A stretch of DNA of 64,000 bases from positions 1 to 64,000 of the forward strand of contig NZ_WWGH01000004.1 of the NCBI RefSeq assembly GCF_009865135.1. Reading direction: 5' to 3'. The notes beneath the pieces are model-generated. The model was not told the origin of the DNA. It did no database searches and saw nothing but the letters and a program-made list of their open reading frames with translations. Shown piece by piece: positions 1 to 8,266 of the stretch. Source of the DNA: Streptomyces sp. SID8374 (GTDB lineage: Bacteria > Actinomycetota > Actinomycetes > Streptomycetales > Streptomycetaceae). The translations under genes were made by a program, and so were the position numbers. Position 1 is the first letter of the stretch. Each line of letters opens with the position of its first letter.

Positions 1-230
1 GGCCCCGCCGGTGCAGGTGCACGCCAACGGCGATCGGGTCGACCGGCTGCCCGCCGCGTGCACCGCGAGGCGAGGTGTAGACGATGGCGAGCGGGCCGGG
101 TAGGTCCTCCGGCACAGGGCGGCCGCCGCCTCGGGAATCGAACCGGGTTCGGCGAGCATCCGGCCCACCAGAGCGCGCTGAGTGGCATCGCTGCCTCTGG
201 AGCGGCGGAAACGACGGCGGGTGTGGTCAT
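1..230 (-). pseudogene. 5' part of a broken gene running off the left edge
   Basis: Minus-strand coding signal switches frame at least twice. It starts at an ATG at 230 (MTTPAVVSAAPEAA), continues in a second frame (RALVGRMLAEPGSIPEAAA) and then in a third frame, whose last part reads LAIVYTSPRGARGGQPVD before the window edge. Each segment has the strong G/C third-position bias of real genes here. I do not recognise the family. The frame changes mean either decay or base-calling errors; similar damage recurs over the next 4 kb. A continuous reading frame in an independent read set would restore it as an intact gene. Confidence 0.35.
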
Positions 231-362
231 GGTCCTGCTCTCTGCGGACATGTGGTGGTCACGGCGGGCTGACGCCCGCCGTGACCACCGAGCGTAGCGG
301 CGGCCGGTAACTACTGGGGCCCTTTGTGCCCGTCGGCGGTACGTCAGAGCTTGGCTTGCTGA

Positions 363-988
363 TCACAGCTTGACGTGCGTGGCATCCAGGCTGTCGTCGA
401 TCCGGGTACGTGACGCCGGTCGTCTGGCCGGCTCGGCGTCCGGGTCGATCAGGTTCACGAACTCGACCAGCTTGTTGTAGAGCCGGCTGCACCGGGCGGA
501 GGCCGCGACGTCCTCCTCCTTCGCTCCCTCATGCAGCGAGCTCAGAAGCTGAGTCAGGTTGTGGCCGGAGAGAAGTACCTGCTGCATCCCGGTCCTGGCC
601 GTGCCGCTGGGGAGCTTCTTGATCCGTCCCTTCCGGCAGGTTCGGGTCAACGGTGAAGTTCGTCTGTTCGGCCCATGTCGGCGCCCAGGAGGCGGTGAGG
701 GGAGGTTTGACGCTTTGGGTCCACTCGGGCTTCCCACTGGCCGAAGGCGCGGGTGGCCATGAAGGTCCAGGTGTCCTCATGGCAGACCAGGGTCAGATAG
801 GAGACGCTGGCGGCCGCCTTCACGTTCGCGTTGTGCACGGCCAGGTCGACGGCGTTCTCCGCGACCGCTTTCTGCCGGGCGGCCCGGTCCTCCTCACGCC
901 ACCGCTTCTCCTGCTCCCACTGCTCCAGCTCGATCCGCCGCCGGGCGGCCTGGTTGGCCCGGTACTCCTCGCGCCACGTCTTGAGCAT
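363..988 (-). pseudogene. Frameshifted hypothetical gene
   Basis: The ATG at 988 has a GGGAG ribosome site seven or so bases upstream. The protein begins MLKTWREEYRANQAARRR, is rich in charged residues (probable coiled coil over about residues 5-50), then has a more hydrophobic stretch (SYLTLVCHEDTWTFMATR) up to about base 712. From there the biased codon pattern moves to a second frame (about 650-710) and then to a third (about 620 to 363) with ELLSSLHEGAKEEDV-like helical sequence and the true stop at 363. Two single-base changes would rejoin all parts into a protein of roughly 205 residues. Function unknown; either a recent pseudogene or two assembly errors. Confidence 0.45.
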
Positions 989-1197
989 GCTCCCGCTCCC
1001 TGGGTTGTTGCTGAAAGTGATCCAAGTGTGTCGCTCCGTATCGGGTGCCGGAAGTCCGCTTTCGGTTCCTCGTGGCTCAACATGCACATCTGGTGGGCAA
1101 GGCCGTCAGGGCTCACGGGCCGCAATGCCCCCGACAGGTCCCGCGAAGCGCGGAGGCCGCTTCGGCAGGACCGGCCCCTTTGGTCAAAAAATCGAAC

Positions 1198-1214
1198 ATG
1201 CGATCTAATCGCAT
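1198..1214. promoter_or_regulatory. Inverted repeat overlapping the leader of the 1217 gene
   Basis: ATGCGAT and ATCGCAT are separated by CTA, a perfect 7-base inverted repeat ending two bases before the start codon at 1217. No Shine-Dalgarno sequence separates it from the ATG, so the gene may be leaderless and the repeat an operator over the start site. This is inferred from position only. Confidence 0.4.
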
Positions 1215-1216
1215 GC

Positions 1217-1480
1217 ATGGACGCCACTTCCTTCCCGCGCGACCTCATGGAGGACCAGACCGCCTGGTACGTCACGTACAGCCAGCTCGCCACCGCGTCG
1301 GCGAATCAGAGCCCGACTGCGGGACGGTCTCGCCTGCAGGAGTTGTCGCGCCGTATCGCTGCCCACCTGTACTGGGGGACCCCGGCGGGAACGCCCCGGG
1401 CTCGGATGGAACTCAAGGAAGCGGCCCGAGCGGCCGCGCAGCGACACGCGGCGCCCGCGATCCGGCGCACCGTTGCGTAG
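1217..1480 (+). CDS. Small hypothetical protein (87 aa)
   Basis: The ATG at 1217 opens a frame with strong G/C third positions: MDATSFPRDLMEDQTAWYVT, a central ELSRRIAAHLYWGTP and an alanine/arginine-rich tail. Short proteins of this look (an LxxDLxxxQxAWxxTYxxLA-type N terminus) are common uncharacterised actinobacterial genes. No domain of known function, signal peptide or membrane segment is visible. It lies alone between a broken minus-strand gene and the convergent CoiA-like gene, with a 17-base inverted repeat immediately ahead of the start. No ribosome site is visible, so leaderless translation is possible. Confidence 0.6.
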   Translation: MDATSFPRDLMEDQTAWYVTYSQLATASANQSPTAGRSRLQELSRRIAAHLYWGTPAGTPRARMELKEAARAAAQRHAAPAIRRTVA

Positions 1481-1564
1481 TCGCGGTGGAGGCCGGAGCG
1501 CGGCCCCCGTTGCGGGCCAGGCTCGACGCCCTCCATGCCGACGGCTGGTCAGCCCTGGTTGGGG

Positions 1565-1581
1565 CTGTTAGACCCAACGGG
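1565..1581. repeat. Dispersed palindrome, copy 1
   Basis: CTGTTAGACCCAACGGG, a member of the window-wide family with core CCTGTTGGACCCAACAGG. It sits 22 bases beyond the stop codon of the minus-strand CoiA-like gene, in the gap between that gene and the convergent 1217 gene. It is the leftmost copy; the next is more than 21 kb away. Confidence 0.75.
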
Positions 1582-1603
1582 CCCAATCAGAGGTCCGTGC
1601 GTT

Positions 1604-2590
1604 TCAGCACAGGATGTGCCGCCGGGCCCTCGCCAGCAGCGGGTCCAGCGGACGGCGGCACACCTCGCATCGCAGACCCCCCGCTGGCACCGGCGGCAGA
1701 GGCGCAGGAGCCGGCGCCCTGGCCGCTCGTTCCTGAGACTCGCGGACCGCCCGCAGGTACCGGGCCTCACTGTCCTTCCACCGCTTCGCCTCCTCCCGTG
1801 TCTCCCGCTGGGAGTCGAGCAACCGCCTCCGCAGGTCCTCCGGCAGCACCGCACCGCCCGGCCCCAGCCCCAGCGTGCCGAGCGGCATCGTCACCCGCTC
1901 CAGCTCATCCAGGGCGCACGGCGGGTGGTGCAGCCCGAACACCGCCAGGTCCGGCGCCTGCCACCACTGGTGCACACGCGCGTGCGGCCGCCCCAGCGAC
2001 GTCGCCGCCTCCCGCTTCGAGACGGAGTAGAACCACACCGGCAGGCCCTCGTCGAGCACGATGTGCGGGAAGTGCACCCGCGGCCGCCAGAACCAGACGT
2101 CGACGATGCCCTGGCGCGCGTAGTCCCGGTGACGGGCCCGCCACCCCTCGTCCGTCATGAGCTTGCGCTGCGCCTCCAGCGCGATCTTCGTGCCGTCCCG
2201 CAGCAGCACCTCGACGTCGGCTCGCCGGTCGCGGTCCTCCGTCCACTGCTCCAGCCTCACCCGGTCCACCCCGGGCCGGGACCAGGCCCAGGCCGCCAGG
2301 AGGTGCTTGGTCGTGATGTGCCAGACCGTCTCCGGTCCGTGGCCACCGGTCGGCGCCTGCCCGGGCGGGTGCGCGAAGTGCCGGCGGACCTTCCCGCCCA
2401 ACCGCCCCCGCGTCACCAGCGGCACCCGGGTACCCGCCGGGGCCTCGAACCCGTGGAAGCAGTAGAAGCACACCAGCTGACCCGTCCCGCCGTACCCGAG
2501 CCGCTTCCAGTGCTCCGGCGCCCGCTCCGAGACATGTACCTCCCGACGCGTCTCCAGGTCGAACCCCACCACCAGTAAGTCGTCCTGCAC
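1604..2590 (-). CDS. Competence protein CoiA-like nuclease
   Basis: The 328-residue protein starts at a GTG at 2590 (VQDDLLVVGFDLETRREV) behind a GGGGGAGG ribosome site; an ATG further upstream has no such site. It resembles the CoiA-like family of actinobacterial proteins: an N-terminal part with a CFYCFHG cysteine pair, a central HITTKHLLAAWAW segment, then a nuclease-like core with DVEVLLRDGTKIALEAQ and a following DYARQGIVDVWFW, consistent with the acidic D...ExQ metal-binding pattern of PD-(D/E)XK-type enzymes. A C-terminal CEVCRRPLDP supplies another cysteine pair, possibly zinc binding. CoiA was named for a role in competence in Firmicutes; in Streptomyces the substrate is unknown, so DNA processing is an inference. 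It is alone on its strand. Confidence 0.7.
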   Translation of the reverse strand: MQDDLLVVGFDLETRREVHVSERAPEHWKRLGYGGTGQLVCFYCFHGFEAPAGTRVPLVTRGRLGGKVRRHFAHPPGQAPTGGHGPETVWHITTKHLLAAWAWSRPGVDRVRLEQWTEDRDRRADVEVLLRDGTKIALEAQRKLMTDEGWRARHRDYARQGIVDVWFWRPRVHFPHIVLDEGLPVWFYSVSKREAATSLGRPHARVHQWWQAPDLAVFGLHHPPCALDELERVTMPLGTLGLGPGGAVLPEDLRRRLLDSQRETREEAKRWKDSEARYLRAVRESQERAARAPAPAPLPPVPAGGLRCEVCRRPLDPLLARARRHILC

Positions 2591-3734
2591 GCTGCGCCCC
2601 TCCCCCTCGCTCTCCCCCGGTTGCTGCCGTTTACGGAGGCCGGGGAAACCCGCCGCCCCGCAAGACATGCCAGCCCGGCAGGTGTTCGCCGCCTTGCTGC
2701 ACCAGCGGGTCCTTCACCAGGTCCTCCATCGGGTGGTGGACGACTGCCGTGGCCGCCGGTGTCCTCTTCGCAGGTCAGGCTCCCTTTCACGTCACCACGA
2801 ACCGGGTGGCCGTGCGCCAAGTAGAGGGAGAGGGAAGGGCAGTGGAGGCGAAGGTGAAGCCGGGGACGGAGACGTACCGGGAGCGGGCGGAACGTCGGCG
2901 ACGGGTGCGCGGCACGGGCGAGGCCTGGGGCGACGGGTGGCAGCGCACCGAGGCCAACGAGCAGCTGCTTCGACTGGCCACCCGATACAGCACGCTGACA
3001 CTTCACCAGGCCGCAGCCGCGTGCTGGGGCGGACGGATCGAGGCCGCCCGGCTGCGGGTCCGGCTCATGGCGGAGGCCGGGCTGCTGCACCGCACCGCGG
3101 AAGCCCGGTGGGCGGGCACCGTGGTGTGGACCACCGAGCGCGGCGCGCAGATCGCCGGCACCGGCCTGTCGGCGCCGAACCGTCCGGGAGAGCGGCTGCT
3201 GCACCGCCTGGCCCTCGCCGACGTCGGGATCGGCATGGAGGCGACCGGGCGCACGGTCCTCACGGAACGGGAGGTGCGCACGGCCGAAGCTCCTGGCGGA
3301 GTTCGGCGTGCTCCATCTGCCTACGGGGGCCTGGCGAGGGAATCTGCTCGCCGTCCCGGCCGGGGCCCGGGCGGTGCGCTGGCCGGACCTGGTGGTGGTG
3401 CTGCCCGACGGCCGCCTGGTCGCCGTCGAGGTGGAGCTCACGCCGAAGCCGGCGGCCGCGCTGCGTACGATCCTGCGCGCGTACCGCCAGGCCGGACGCC
3501 GGGTCCTCTACCTGGGGACGGAGCCGGTCGTACGCCAGCTCCGGGGGCGGCCCGGCCCGGAAGGCTGGATCAGCGGCGTCGCCGAGGAGATGCTCCTGCT
3601 GCCGCGCGGCGGAGCCGCCCCGGCGCCCGGCAGTCCCCTGCAGGTGCGGCCGCTGCCCGTGAAGGATCCGCTGGTCGCCACGCGTCCCGCCACCGCCGCC
3701 CGGCGTGACGAGACCGGCGGGCACCGGCCAACCC

Positions 3735-3758
3735 ACGTACCCACGTACGTGGGTACGT
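3735..3758. repeat. 24-base perfect palindrome and GTACGTAC repeats
   Basis: Bases 3735-3758 form a perfect palindrome centred on ACGTACGT, overlapping a second element in which GTACGTAC (3753-3760) recurs after eight A/T bases (3769-3776). The block is a clear dip in G+C. In the frame of the surrounding gene it encodes a THVPTYVGTYINKYVRD tail, so it may be low-complexity coding sequence, but its symmetry also fits a protein-binding or replication site. Confidence 0.5.
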
Positions 3759-3789
3759 ACATAAATAAGTACGTACGAGACCGGCTGCC

Positions 3790-3826
3790 GGGGTGGATAT
3801 CCGCTGCTCACAGCCGTATCCACCCC
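3790..3826. terminator. Hairpin after the replication-relaxation gene
   Basis: GGGGTGGATA (3790-3799) pairs with TATCCACCCC (3817-3826) across a 17-base loop. It lies just beyond the family-like part of the frameshifted gene and 35 bases before the end of the convergent small gene, a suitable place for a bidirectional terminator. Confidence 0.4.
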
Positions 3827-3860
3827 GTATCCAGCACCATTGCCGTACGGCGGGAGCGGG

Positions 3861-4058
3861 TCAACCCTCGCGGTGCGCGGCCTCGCCCAGGGCCTGCAGA
3901 ATCAGCCGCAGTTCGCTCTCGTCCACGGCCCGGATTACCTCACCGAGCTGCACCGGGCAGCGGGAGACCAAGGATGCGGCGGTCTCCAGTACGGCCATCT
4001 CGCTGGGGGTGTGGGGGTGGGGAGAGACGTTCGGCAGGGCAGGGGCGCGGATCTCCAT
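3861..4058 (-). CDS. Small hypothetical protein (65 aa)
   Basis: Starts MEIRAPALPNVSPHPHTPSE at 4058; a shorter start at MAVLETAASLVSRC (about 4001), preceded by AGCGAG, is also possible. The C-terminal helix-rich part (LGEVIRAVDESELRLILQAL) is well biased for coding. There is no recognisable domain; the acidic amphipathic helices could be a protein-interaction module. A TGTCCGCGAATT... palindrome lies 38 bases upstream of the start, where it could act as operator. Confidence 0.45.
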   Translation of the reverse strand: MEIRAPALPNVSPHPHTPSEMAVLETAASLVSRCPVQLGEVIRAVDESELRLILQALGEAAHREG

Positions 4059-4095
4059 GGGAGACGGCTGTCCGGACCGAAGTCCGGGCGGGCTC

Positions 4096-4115
4096 TGTCC
4101 GCGAATTGCGTACGG
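4096..4115. repeat. TGTCCGCG-type palindrome, copy 1
   Basis: TGTCCGCGAATTGCGTACGG differs by one base from the copy at 41221-41240. It is upstream of the minus-strand gene starting at 4058. See also 20404, 40001, 41221 and 62031. Position ahead of genes suggests an operator; not proven. Confidence 0.5.
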
Positions 4116-4152
4116 CTCCAATGACCGTTCCCCCGGACGATTCATGGCCTGA

Positions 4153-4479
4153 CGCGCATGGCGGTCAGCTCCGGCTTCGGACTCAAAGCCGGTCCGCGAG
4201 ACGCTCCAGCGGACAGTTCGCCAGGTCGCGGCCGCAGCGCTCGCAGCCCCGGCGTGGCCCGCTCTGCGCAAGCACCTGGTGACGGTGGAACGGGCGGGGC
4301 AGGATCCGGTCGATGTTCTGGCTACGGTGGCCGCGCGCCGGGAGTTGGGCTCAGCGGACTCGGTGGCCGAGGTGCTTACATGGCGCCTTGAGGGATGGCA
4401 GCGCCACCAGTTGTCGGCGCCGTACTTGCCCGTCGCCGACGACTACGGGAGGCGCCGACCGTACCGGTGCGGTCCGTAA
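4153..4479 (+). pseudogene. 3' remnant of a relaxase-like (TraA/MobF) gene
   Basis: The frame is open from a stop at 4150 to 4479 but has no credible start. It encodes WPALRKHLVTVERAGQDPVD then VAARRELGSADSVAEVLTWR, the pattern (tryptophan-proline helix, 'DPxxVLAxxAxxRELxxADS' and a terminal VLTWRL) found at the C terminus of Streptomyces plasmid relaxases. The 381-residue protein encoded next repeats a related AWPGMAATMAKLDEKGVDV unit. It therefore looks like the tail of a mobilisation gene whose front is gone. The MobF relaxase starting at 62379 is incomplete here, so the two cannot be compared over this region. Confidence 0.45.
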
Positions 4480-4564
4480 GGCGGCGGCGCCTGGGCCGCG
4501 TCGACCGCCGGGCGACGAGCAGCGCATGGGACCGAGGCGGTCCCGATAGCGAGGGGAGCGGGAC

Positions 4565-5710
4565 ATGGCAACACCATCACCCGAGGAGCAGGCGGGAGAG
4601 GCCTTCACGGCGGCCGCCGCCGAGGCGGTGCAGACATCCGTGATGGCGTTCCGGCTGATGATGGCCATCGCTGATGCGGTGCGTCGCCAGCAGCAGAAGG
4701 CGGCGGGCAAGGAGGAGGAGCTGCCGCCGGCGGAGAAGGCGTCGTCCGAGGCCGCCGAGAAGGTGAAGAAGTTCCTGTCGCCGGACATCGGTACGGCGCT
4801 GCTGAACGGTGCGGACTGGCCGCAGCTCGCCCAGCAGCTGATGGCGCTGAGCACCGCCGGGGTGGACCTGGAGGCGTTGCTGCCGCGCGTCGCGGAGATC
4901 ACGGTGACCGTACGGGACGCGGTTGCCGCGAACGCCGCCCAGGTAGCACGCGAGGGCACCGAGAAGTGGGAGAACCTGCTGCGCGAGACGCTGCCTACGG
5001 GCCCGGTGCGGGAGGCGATCTTGTCGTCTCCGGCCTGGCCCGGCATGGCGGCGACCATGGCGAAGCTGGATGAGAAGGGTGTCGACGTACGCGGAGTGCT
5101 CAGCGCCGCCCACGAGGAAGGGCTCGGCGTCGACCGGGCGGTGGCAAAGGTCCTTGGTACGCCGGAGGCGCCGACGACGAGCCGGGATGCGCTGCTCTCG
5201 TACGGTCCGCTGACGGCCGGGCTGGACGTCCCGAAGAACCTCAACCTGGAGAACCGGGGGAAGGCCCTGGTGCAGCTCGGCATCCGGGACGCGAACGTAC
5301 GCAACGTGCGGCTGGTGCGTGAGGCGATGCCGGGGCGGGAGCGGGAGGCCGACCTCCTGGTGAGCGCCAGGCAGTGGCCGCTGGTGTCCCTGCGGATGGC
5401 GGAGATGGAGAAGAGAGGCGAGCCGGTGAAGGACCACCTCGCCCGCCTGATGAAGGACACCTCGTGGGAGACGGGCGCGGGAGCTGTGGGAACCCGTTTG
5501 GTGAAGGCCACCGCCGACGCCCTGACCCGTCCGTTGGGAGAGGGCCCGGAGGCGTCACGGGTGAAGATCAGCACATCGGCGGCCAGATCGTCGTCGCCGA
5601 GCGTGGGACCTACTAAGGCGCCCACGGCCAAGGGCGCCGCACCGGCGTCGTCGGGGGGCGCCGCGCACCGTGAGACCGGTCCGGCGCCGGCACGAGGCAA
5701 GACCCGGTAG
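4565..5710 (+). CDS. Transfer-cluster hypothetical protein (381 aa)
   Basis: ATG at 4565 behind GAGGGGAGCGGG. The N terminus is helical and alanine-rich (EAVQTSVMAFRLMMAIADAV) with a lysine/glutamate-rich linker. Two similar units follow: DWPQLAQQLMALSTAGVDLE (about 80-100) and AWPGMAATMAKLDEKGVDVR (about 158-178), the repeat style seen in the C-terminal regions of actinobacterial relaxases. The C-terminal 60 residues are Ser/Ala/Pro-rich and probably disordered. No enzymatic motif or signal peptide. Its place at the head of the conjugation cluster, right after a relaxase tail, suggests an accessory of DNA processing; this is inference. Confidence 0.6.
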   Translation: MATPSPEEQAGEAFTAAAAEAVQTSVMAFRLMMAIADAVRRQQQKAAGKEEELPPAEKASSEAAEKVKKFLSPDIGTALLNGADWPQLAQQLMALSTAGVDLEALLPRVAEITVTVRDAVAANAAQVAREGTEKWENLLRETLPTGPVREAILSSPAWPGMAATMAKLDEKGVDVRGVLSAAHEEGLGVDRAVAKVLGTPEAPTTSRDALLSYGPLTAGLDVPKNLNLENRGKALVQLGIRDANVRNVRLVREAMPGREREADLLVSARQWPLVSLRMAEMEKRGEPVKDHLARLMKDTSWETGAGAVGTRLVKATADALTRPLGEGPEASRVKISTSAARSSSPSVGPTKAPTAKGAAPASSGGAAHRETGPAPARGKTR

Positions 5711-5724
5711 CACCGGTTGTGGGC

Positions 5725-5756
5725 GCCCGTCACAGCGGTCAACTGCTGTGACGGGC
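5725..5756. terminator. Hairpin terminator
   Basis: GCCCGTCACAGC and GCTGTGACGGGC form a perfect 12-base stem with an 8-base loop, 15 bases after the stop of the 381-residue gene and 19 bases before the next start. No U-tract follows, as is common in Streptomyces. Confidence 0.65.
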
Positions 5757-5774
5757 TCGCGCGATACTGCGGGC

Positions 5775-6713
5775 ATGACGACGAAGAAGACGCCGATCCT
5801 GAGTACCGTCCTGTTAGCGCTGCTGTCTCTGGCGCTCCTTGGCATATTCGTGTTGCTGCTCTGGAGGGGCCCGTGGTGGTTCGACGGAGCCCACCTGCGG
5901 ACGAAGGATCTGGAGCCTGCCGACGGGGTGGTCATCACGGGCTTCCGGACCGTCCTCGTAGCCGTGGGCGTCGCGGTCACCGCCGCCGTCGGCTTGGTCT
6001 ACACGCACCGCAGCCACAGGACCGCGCTGGAGCTGCTGGAGCACACCCGTACAAAGGACCGCGAGCAGGCGGACCTGACCCGCGAGGGCCAGATCACCGA
6101 CCGGTACGTCGAAGCGATCAAGCTTCTGGCGGCGAGCGGACCGGACGGGCTGACAGAGCGCCTCGGTGGCATTTACGCCCTTGAGCGCATCATGAACGAC
6201 TCGGCGAAGGACCATCCGACGGTGGTCCAGGTCCTCGCCTCCTTCGTACGGCAGCACGTGTCCATCCCGGATAGATGGGAGGCGCGGGATCCCGAAGGAG
6301 TGCTGCCGGACGTTACGGACGATGTCCAGGCGGCGGTCACCGCCCTGGGGCGTCGGCCTCCCCGTGAAGAGAAAGACCCGATCAACCTCAACTACACGTC
6401 TCTGCGCGCATGCGATCTGTCGAATGGACGGTTTGAACGGGCCCTCTTTCAGAGGGTCGATTTCACCGCTGCAAGCCTGATGGGGGCGGACCTGCGTAGG
6501 GCTGATCTTGCTGGCGCGAAGCTCGCCCATGCGTACTTCATGGACACTGATCTTCGAGGTGCACGGCTGGTGGGTTACGAGGACGCCGAGGTAAGGGTGA
6601 CTGAATTGATGTGGACCATCGTGGACATGAGCACCAAAATGCCCGAAGGGCTCGCGACGGACCCGGCCGTGCAGCGAATGATGCACCCAAGTGGGGCGTC
6701 GGAGGAGGGCTAG
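5775..6713 (+). CDS. Membrane-anchored pentapeptide-repeat protein
   Basis: 312 residues from the ATG at 5775 (MTTKKTPILSTVLLALLSLA). Two membrane segments: about residues 9-30 and 56-78, with a short external loop between. A helical cytoplasmic part follows (LEHTRTKDREQADLTREGQ), then a segment like the conserved region ahead of many actinobacterial pentapeptide proteins (RYVEAIKLLAASGPDGLTER). From about 210 come A(D/N)LxX repeats: LRACDLSNGRFERALFQRVD and LMGADLRRADLAGAKLAHA. Pentapeptide repeats fold as a right-handed beta-helix; function here is unknown. It converges with the lysozyme gene, sharing three bases at the stops, and follows a terminator, so it is its own unit. Confidence 0.75.
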   Translation: MTTKKTPILSTVLLALLSLALLGIFVLLLWRGPWWFDGAHLRTKDLEPADGVVITGFRTVLVAVGVAVTAAVGLVYTHRSHRTALELLEHTRTKDREQADLTREGQITDRYVEAIKLLAASGPDGLTERLGGIYALERIMNDSAKDHPTVVQVLASFVRQHVSIPDRWEARDPEGVLPDVTDDVQAAVTALGRRPPREEKDPINLNYTSLRACDLSNGRFERALFQRVDFTAASLMGADLRRADLAGAKLAHAYFMDTDLRGARLVGYEDAEVRVTELMWTIVDMSTKMPEGLATDPAVQRMMHPSGASEEG

Positions 6714-7774
6714 GGGCGGGTGGCGCCAAGGTAGTCGCGTTCCGGCATGGCAGAGGCCAGGGGGACGAGCTCGACCGTCTTGCCGGTGCGGGGTGCGTGG
6801 AGGACTCGGCCTTCTCCTGCGTACAGGCCGACGTGATAGATGAAGCCGCTGCTGTTGGACCAGAAGAGCAGGTCGCCCGGTTTGAGGTCGCTGCGGGAGA
6901 CGGGGCGGTCGGAGGTGGCGCCGTACTGGGCGGCGGCGGTACGGGGGAGCTTGACGGAGGGCCAGTAGGCGTACTGGGTGAGCGAGGAGCAGTCGAAGCC
7001 GGTGGTGGTGGAGGCGGCGCAGCGTCCGTTCTGGTAGCCGTTGAGACCGTCGCAGAATCCGGTGGAGGGTCCGGAGGGGCTGCCGCCGCCGTAGGCGTAC
7101 GGGGTGCCGAGGCGGGTGGAGGCCTTGCGCAGGGCGTCGGGGCCGGTCCCGGTGCCGGTGAAGGCGACGGGGACCAGGGCCGGGCCCTGGAAGCGGGTCA
7201 TGGTGGAGAGGATCAGACGTACGTAGTTGTACGTCTCGCCGTTCGCGAAGCTCTCCGGGGGGACGCCGCGGTACTGCTGGACGCGGCCCCATCCGGCGTT
7301 GTAGCCGGCGAGCGCGAGCGCGCGGGGACCGCCGGGGTAGCCGGAGGTGGCGGCCTGGCGGAGCAGGGAACACATCATGCGGCCCTGCGCCATGACGGCG
7401 TCGCCGATGTCCCACGGGGAGTTGCGGCCGTTGCCGTCGGCGTCGCGGCCCCAGGTCGCCCAGGTGCCGGGCATGAACTGTGCGGGTCCTTGCGCGCCGA
7501 CGCTGCTGGTGGCCTCGGCGATCGAGGTCTTGAACTTGGACTCCTGGTAGAGCTGCGCGGCGAGCAGGGCCGGAGTCATCGCGGGTTCTTTGCAGTCGGC
7601 ATCCGCCTTCAGAATCCACTCGCGGAACTCTGCGGGGACACCCTGCAATCCGCTGCCGCCGTTGGTCGCGTCCATGGTCGAGGATTCGTCGTCGATGACG
7701 AGGACCGCGATGCCGATGACGATCAGCAGGATGAGGCCTATGGCGCCTGCGACGGCTCCGATGATCACCTTCAC
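6710..7774 (-). CDS. VirB1-like lytic transglycosylase / NlpC-P60 peptidase
   Basis: 354 residues from the ATG at 7774. A single N-terminal membrane segment (about 4-27) anchors the enzyme outside. Residues about 45-190 are a lysozyme-like SLT domain (LAAQLYQESKFKTSIAEATS, GPAQFMPGTWATWG, ALAGYNAGWGRVQQY with the catalytic Glu in YQESKF). Residues about 215-350 are an NlpC/P60 domain with catalytic Cys in TGFDCSSLTQYAYW and His in IYHVGLYAGEGRVLHAP. Such bifunctional murein hydrolases open the wall for type IV secretion channels in Gram-positives. It is on the opposite strand just ahead of the T4SS-like operon, so likely works with it. Start supported by the signal/anchor. Confidence 0.88.
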   Translation of the reverse strand: MKVIIGAVAGAIGLILLIVIGIAVLVIDDESSTMDATNGGSGLQGVPAEFREWILKADADCKEPAMTPALLAAQLYQESKFKTSIAEATSSVGAQGPAQFMPGTWATWGRDADGNGRNSPWDIGDAVMAQGRMMCSLLRQAATSGYPGGPRALALAGYNAGWGRVQQYRGVPPESFANGETYNYVRLILSTMTRFQGPALVPVAFTGTGTGPDALRKASTRLGTPYAYGGGSPSGPSTGFCDGLNGYQNGRCAASTTTGFDCSSLTQYAYWPSVKLPRTAAAQYGATSDRPVSRSDLKPGDLLFWSNSSGFIYHVGLYAGEGRVLHAPRTGKTVELVPLASAMPERDYLGATRP

Positions 7775-8266
7775 GTGCTATCCCCCCGTGTTTTTCTGTT
7801 CTGCCCCGCGCCGGTTGTGTGACTTTCTGGCGTACTAGATCACGGTCTGGTCAGGGTGTGCGCCCCTATTGCGTACCGGCCCGGGCCGTAGCTCGGGACG
7901 GGGTTGACGTAGAGTCGGCTTTCGGTCTCGCGGGGAGCGGCTTCGCTCGGCGAAACGCCGAACCGGCGGCTCTGTGCAGTGGTTCGCGGGGACCGTTGGC
8001 GACTCGGGGGTGTGGCTGATGAGGACAGATGCTGACGCGGTGGAGAGCGCCGCCCGCACTGGTGGAGATCCGGCCAATGTCTTGAAATGCCTCCTGCTTC
8101 GCTGGTGCGCCCCGCCGATTTCCGTATTGCTGTAGGGCTGCATCTGCGGCCTGACCTCCCGTCACCTCGGAAACGCCTCGGGCGGTGTCGGAGGTTCACG
8201 CTAACCTCAGTCGTCCCACGATCCCAATATCGTGGCTAAGGGGAATATCTCAGGGGGAGTTGCGGC
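7775..8266. other. Intergenic promoter region of the T4SS-like operon
   Basis: A 490-base divergent gap between the lysozyme gene and the 8267 operon. Open frames here lack consistent codon bias. A TTGACG at 7910 could be a -35 element, and the stretch 8218-8266 is relatively A/T-rich, ending in GGGGGAG before the ATG. Nothing else definite is visible. Confidence 0.4.

Larger units (their letters stand above)
2842..4282 (+). pseudogene. Frameshifted replication-relaxation family protein
   Basis: A GTG at 2842 preceded by GGGAGAGGGAAGGG begins VEAKVKPGTETYRERAERR. The N-terminal half (winged-helix-like QLLRLATRYSTLTLHQAAAA, then RLRVRLMAEAGLLHR) matches the style of the replication-relaxation family found on actinobacterial plasmids. 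Near 3288 coding switches frame: the sequence continues KLLAEFGVLHLPTGAWRGNL and then LVVVLPDGRLVAVEVELTPK, a nuclease-like D...ExE strand pattern typical of this family's C-terminal half. One base gained or lost at about 3288 explains it. After about 3780 the sequence is no longer family-like, although the frame stays open to 4282, so the real end is uncertain. Probable role in plasmid replication or transfer, inferred from the family. Confidence 0.6.

Noticed and set aside
6611..7822. 403-residue plus-strand frame opposite the lysozyme gene
   Set aside because: Gly/Ala/Val-rich shadow; the minus-strand protein has complete SLT and NlpC/P60 motifs.
7866..8165. Minus-strand small open frame upstream of the T4SS operon
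   Set aside because: Codon positions show no consistent bias, and no ribosome site is visible.
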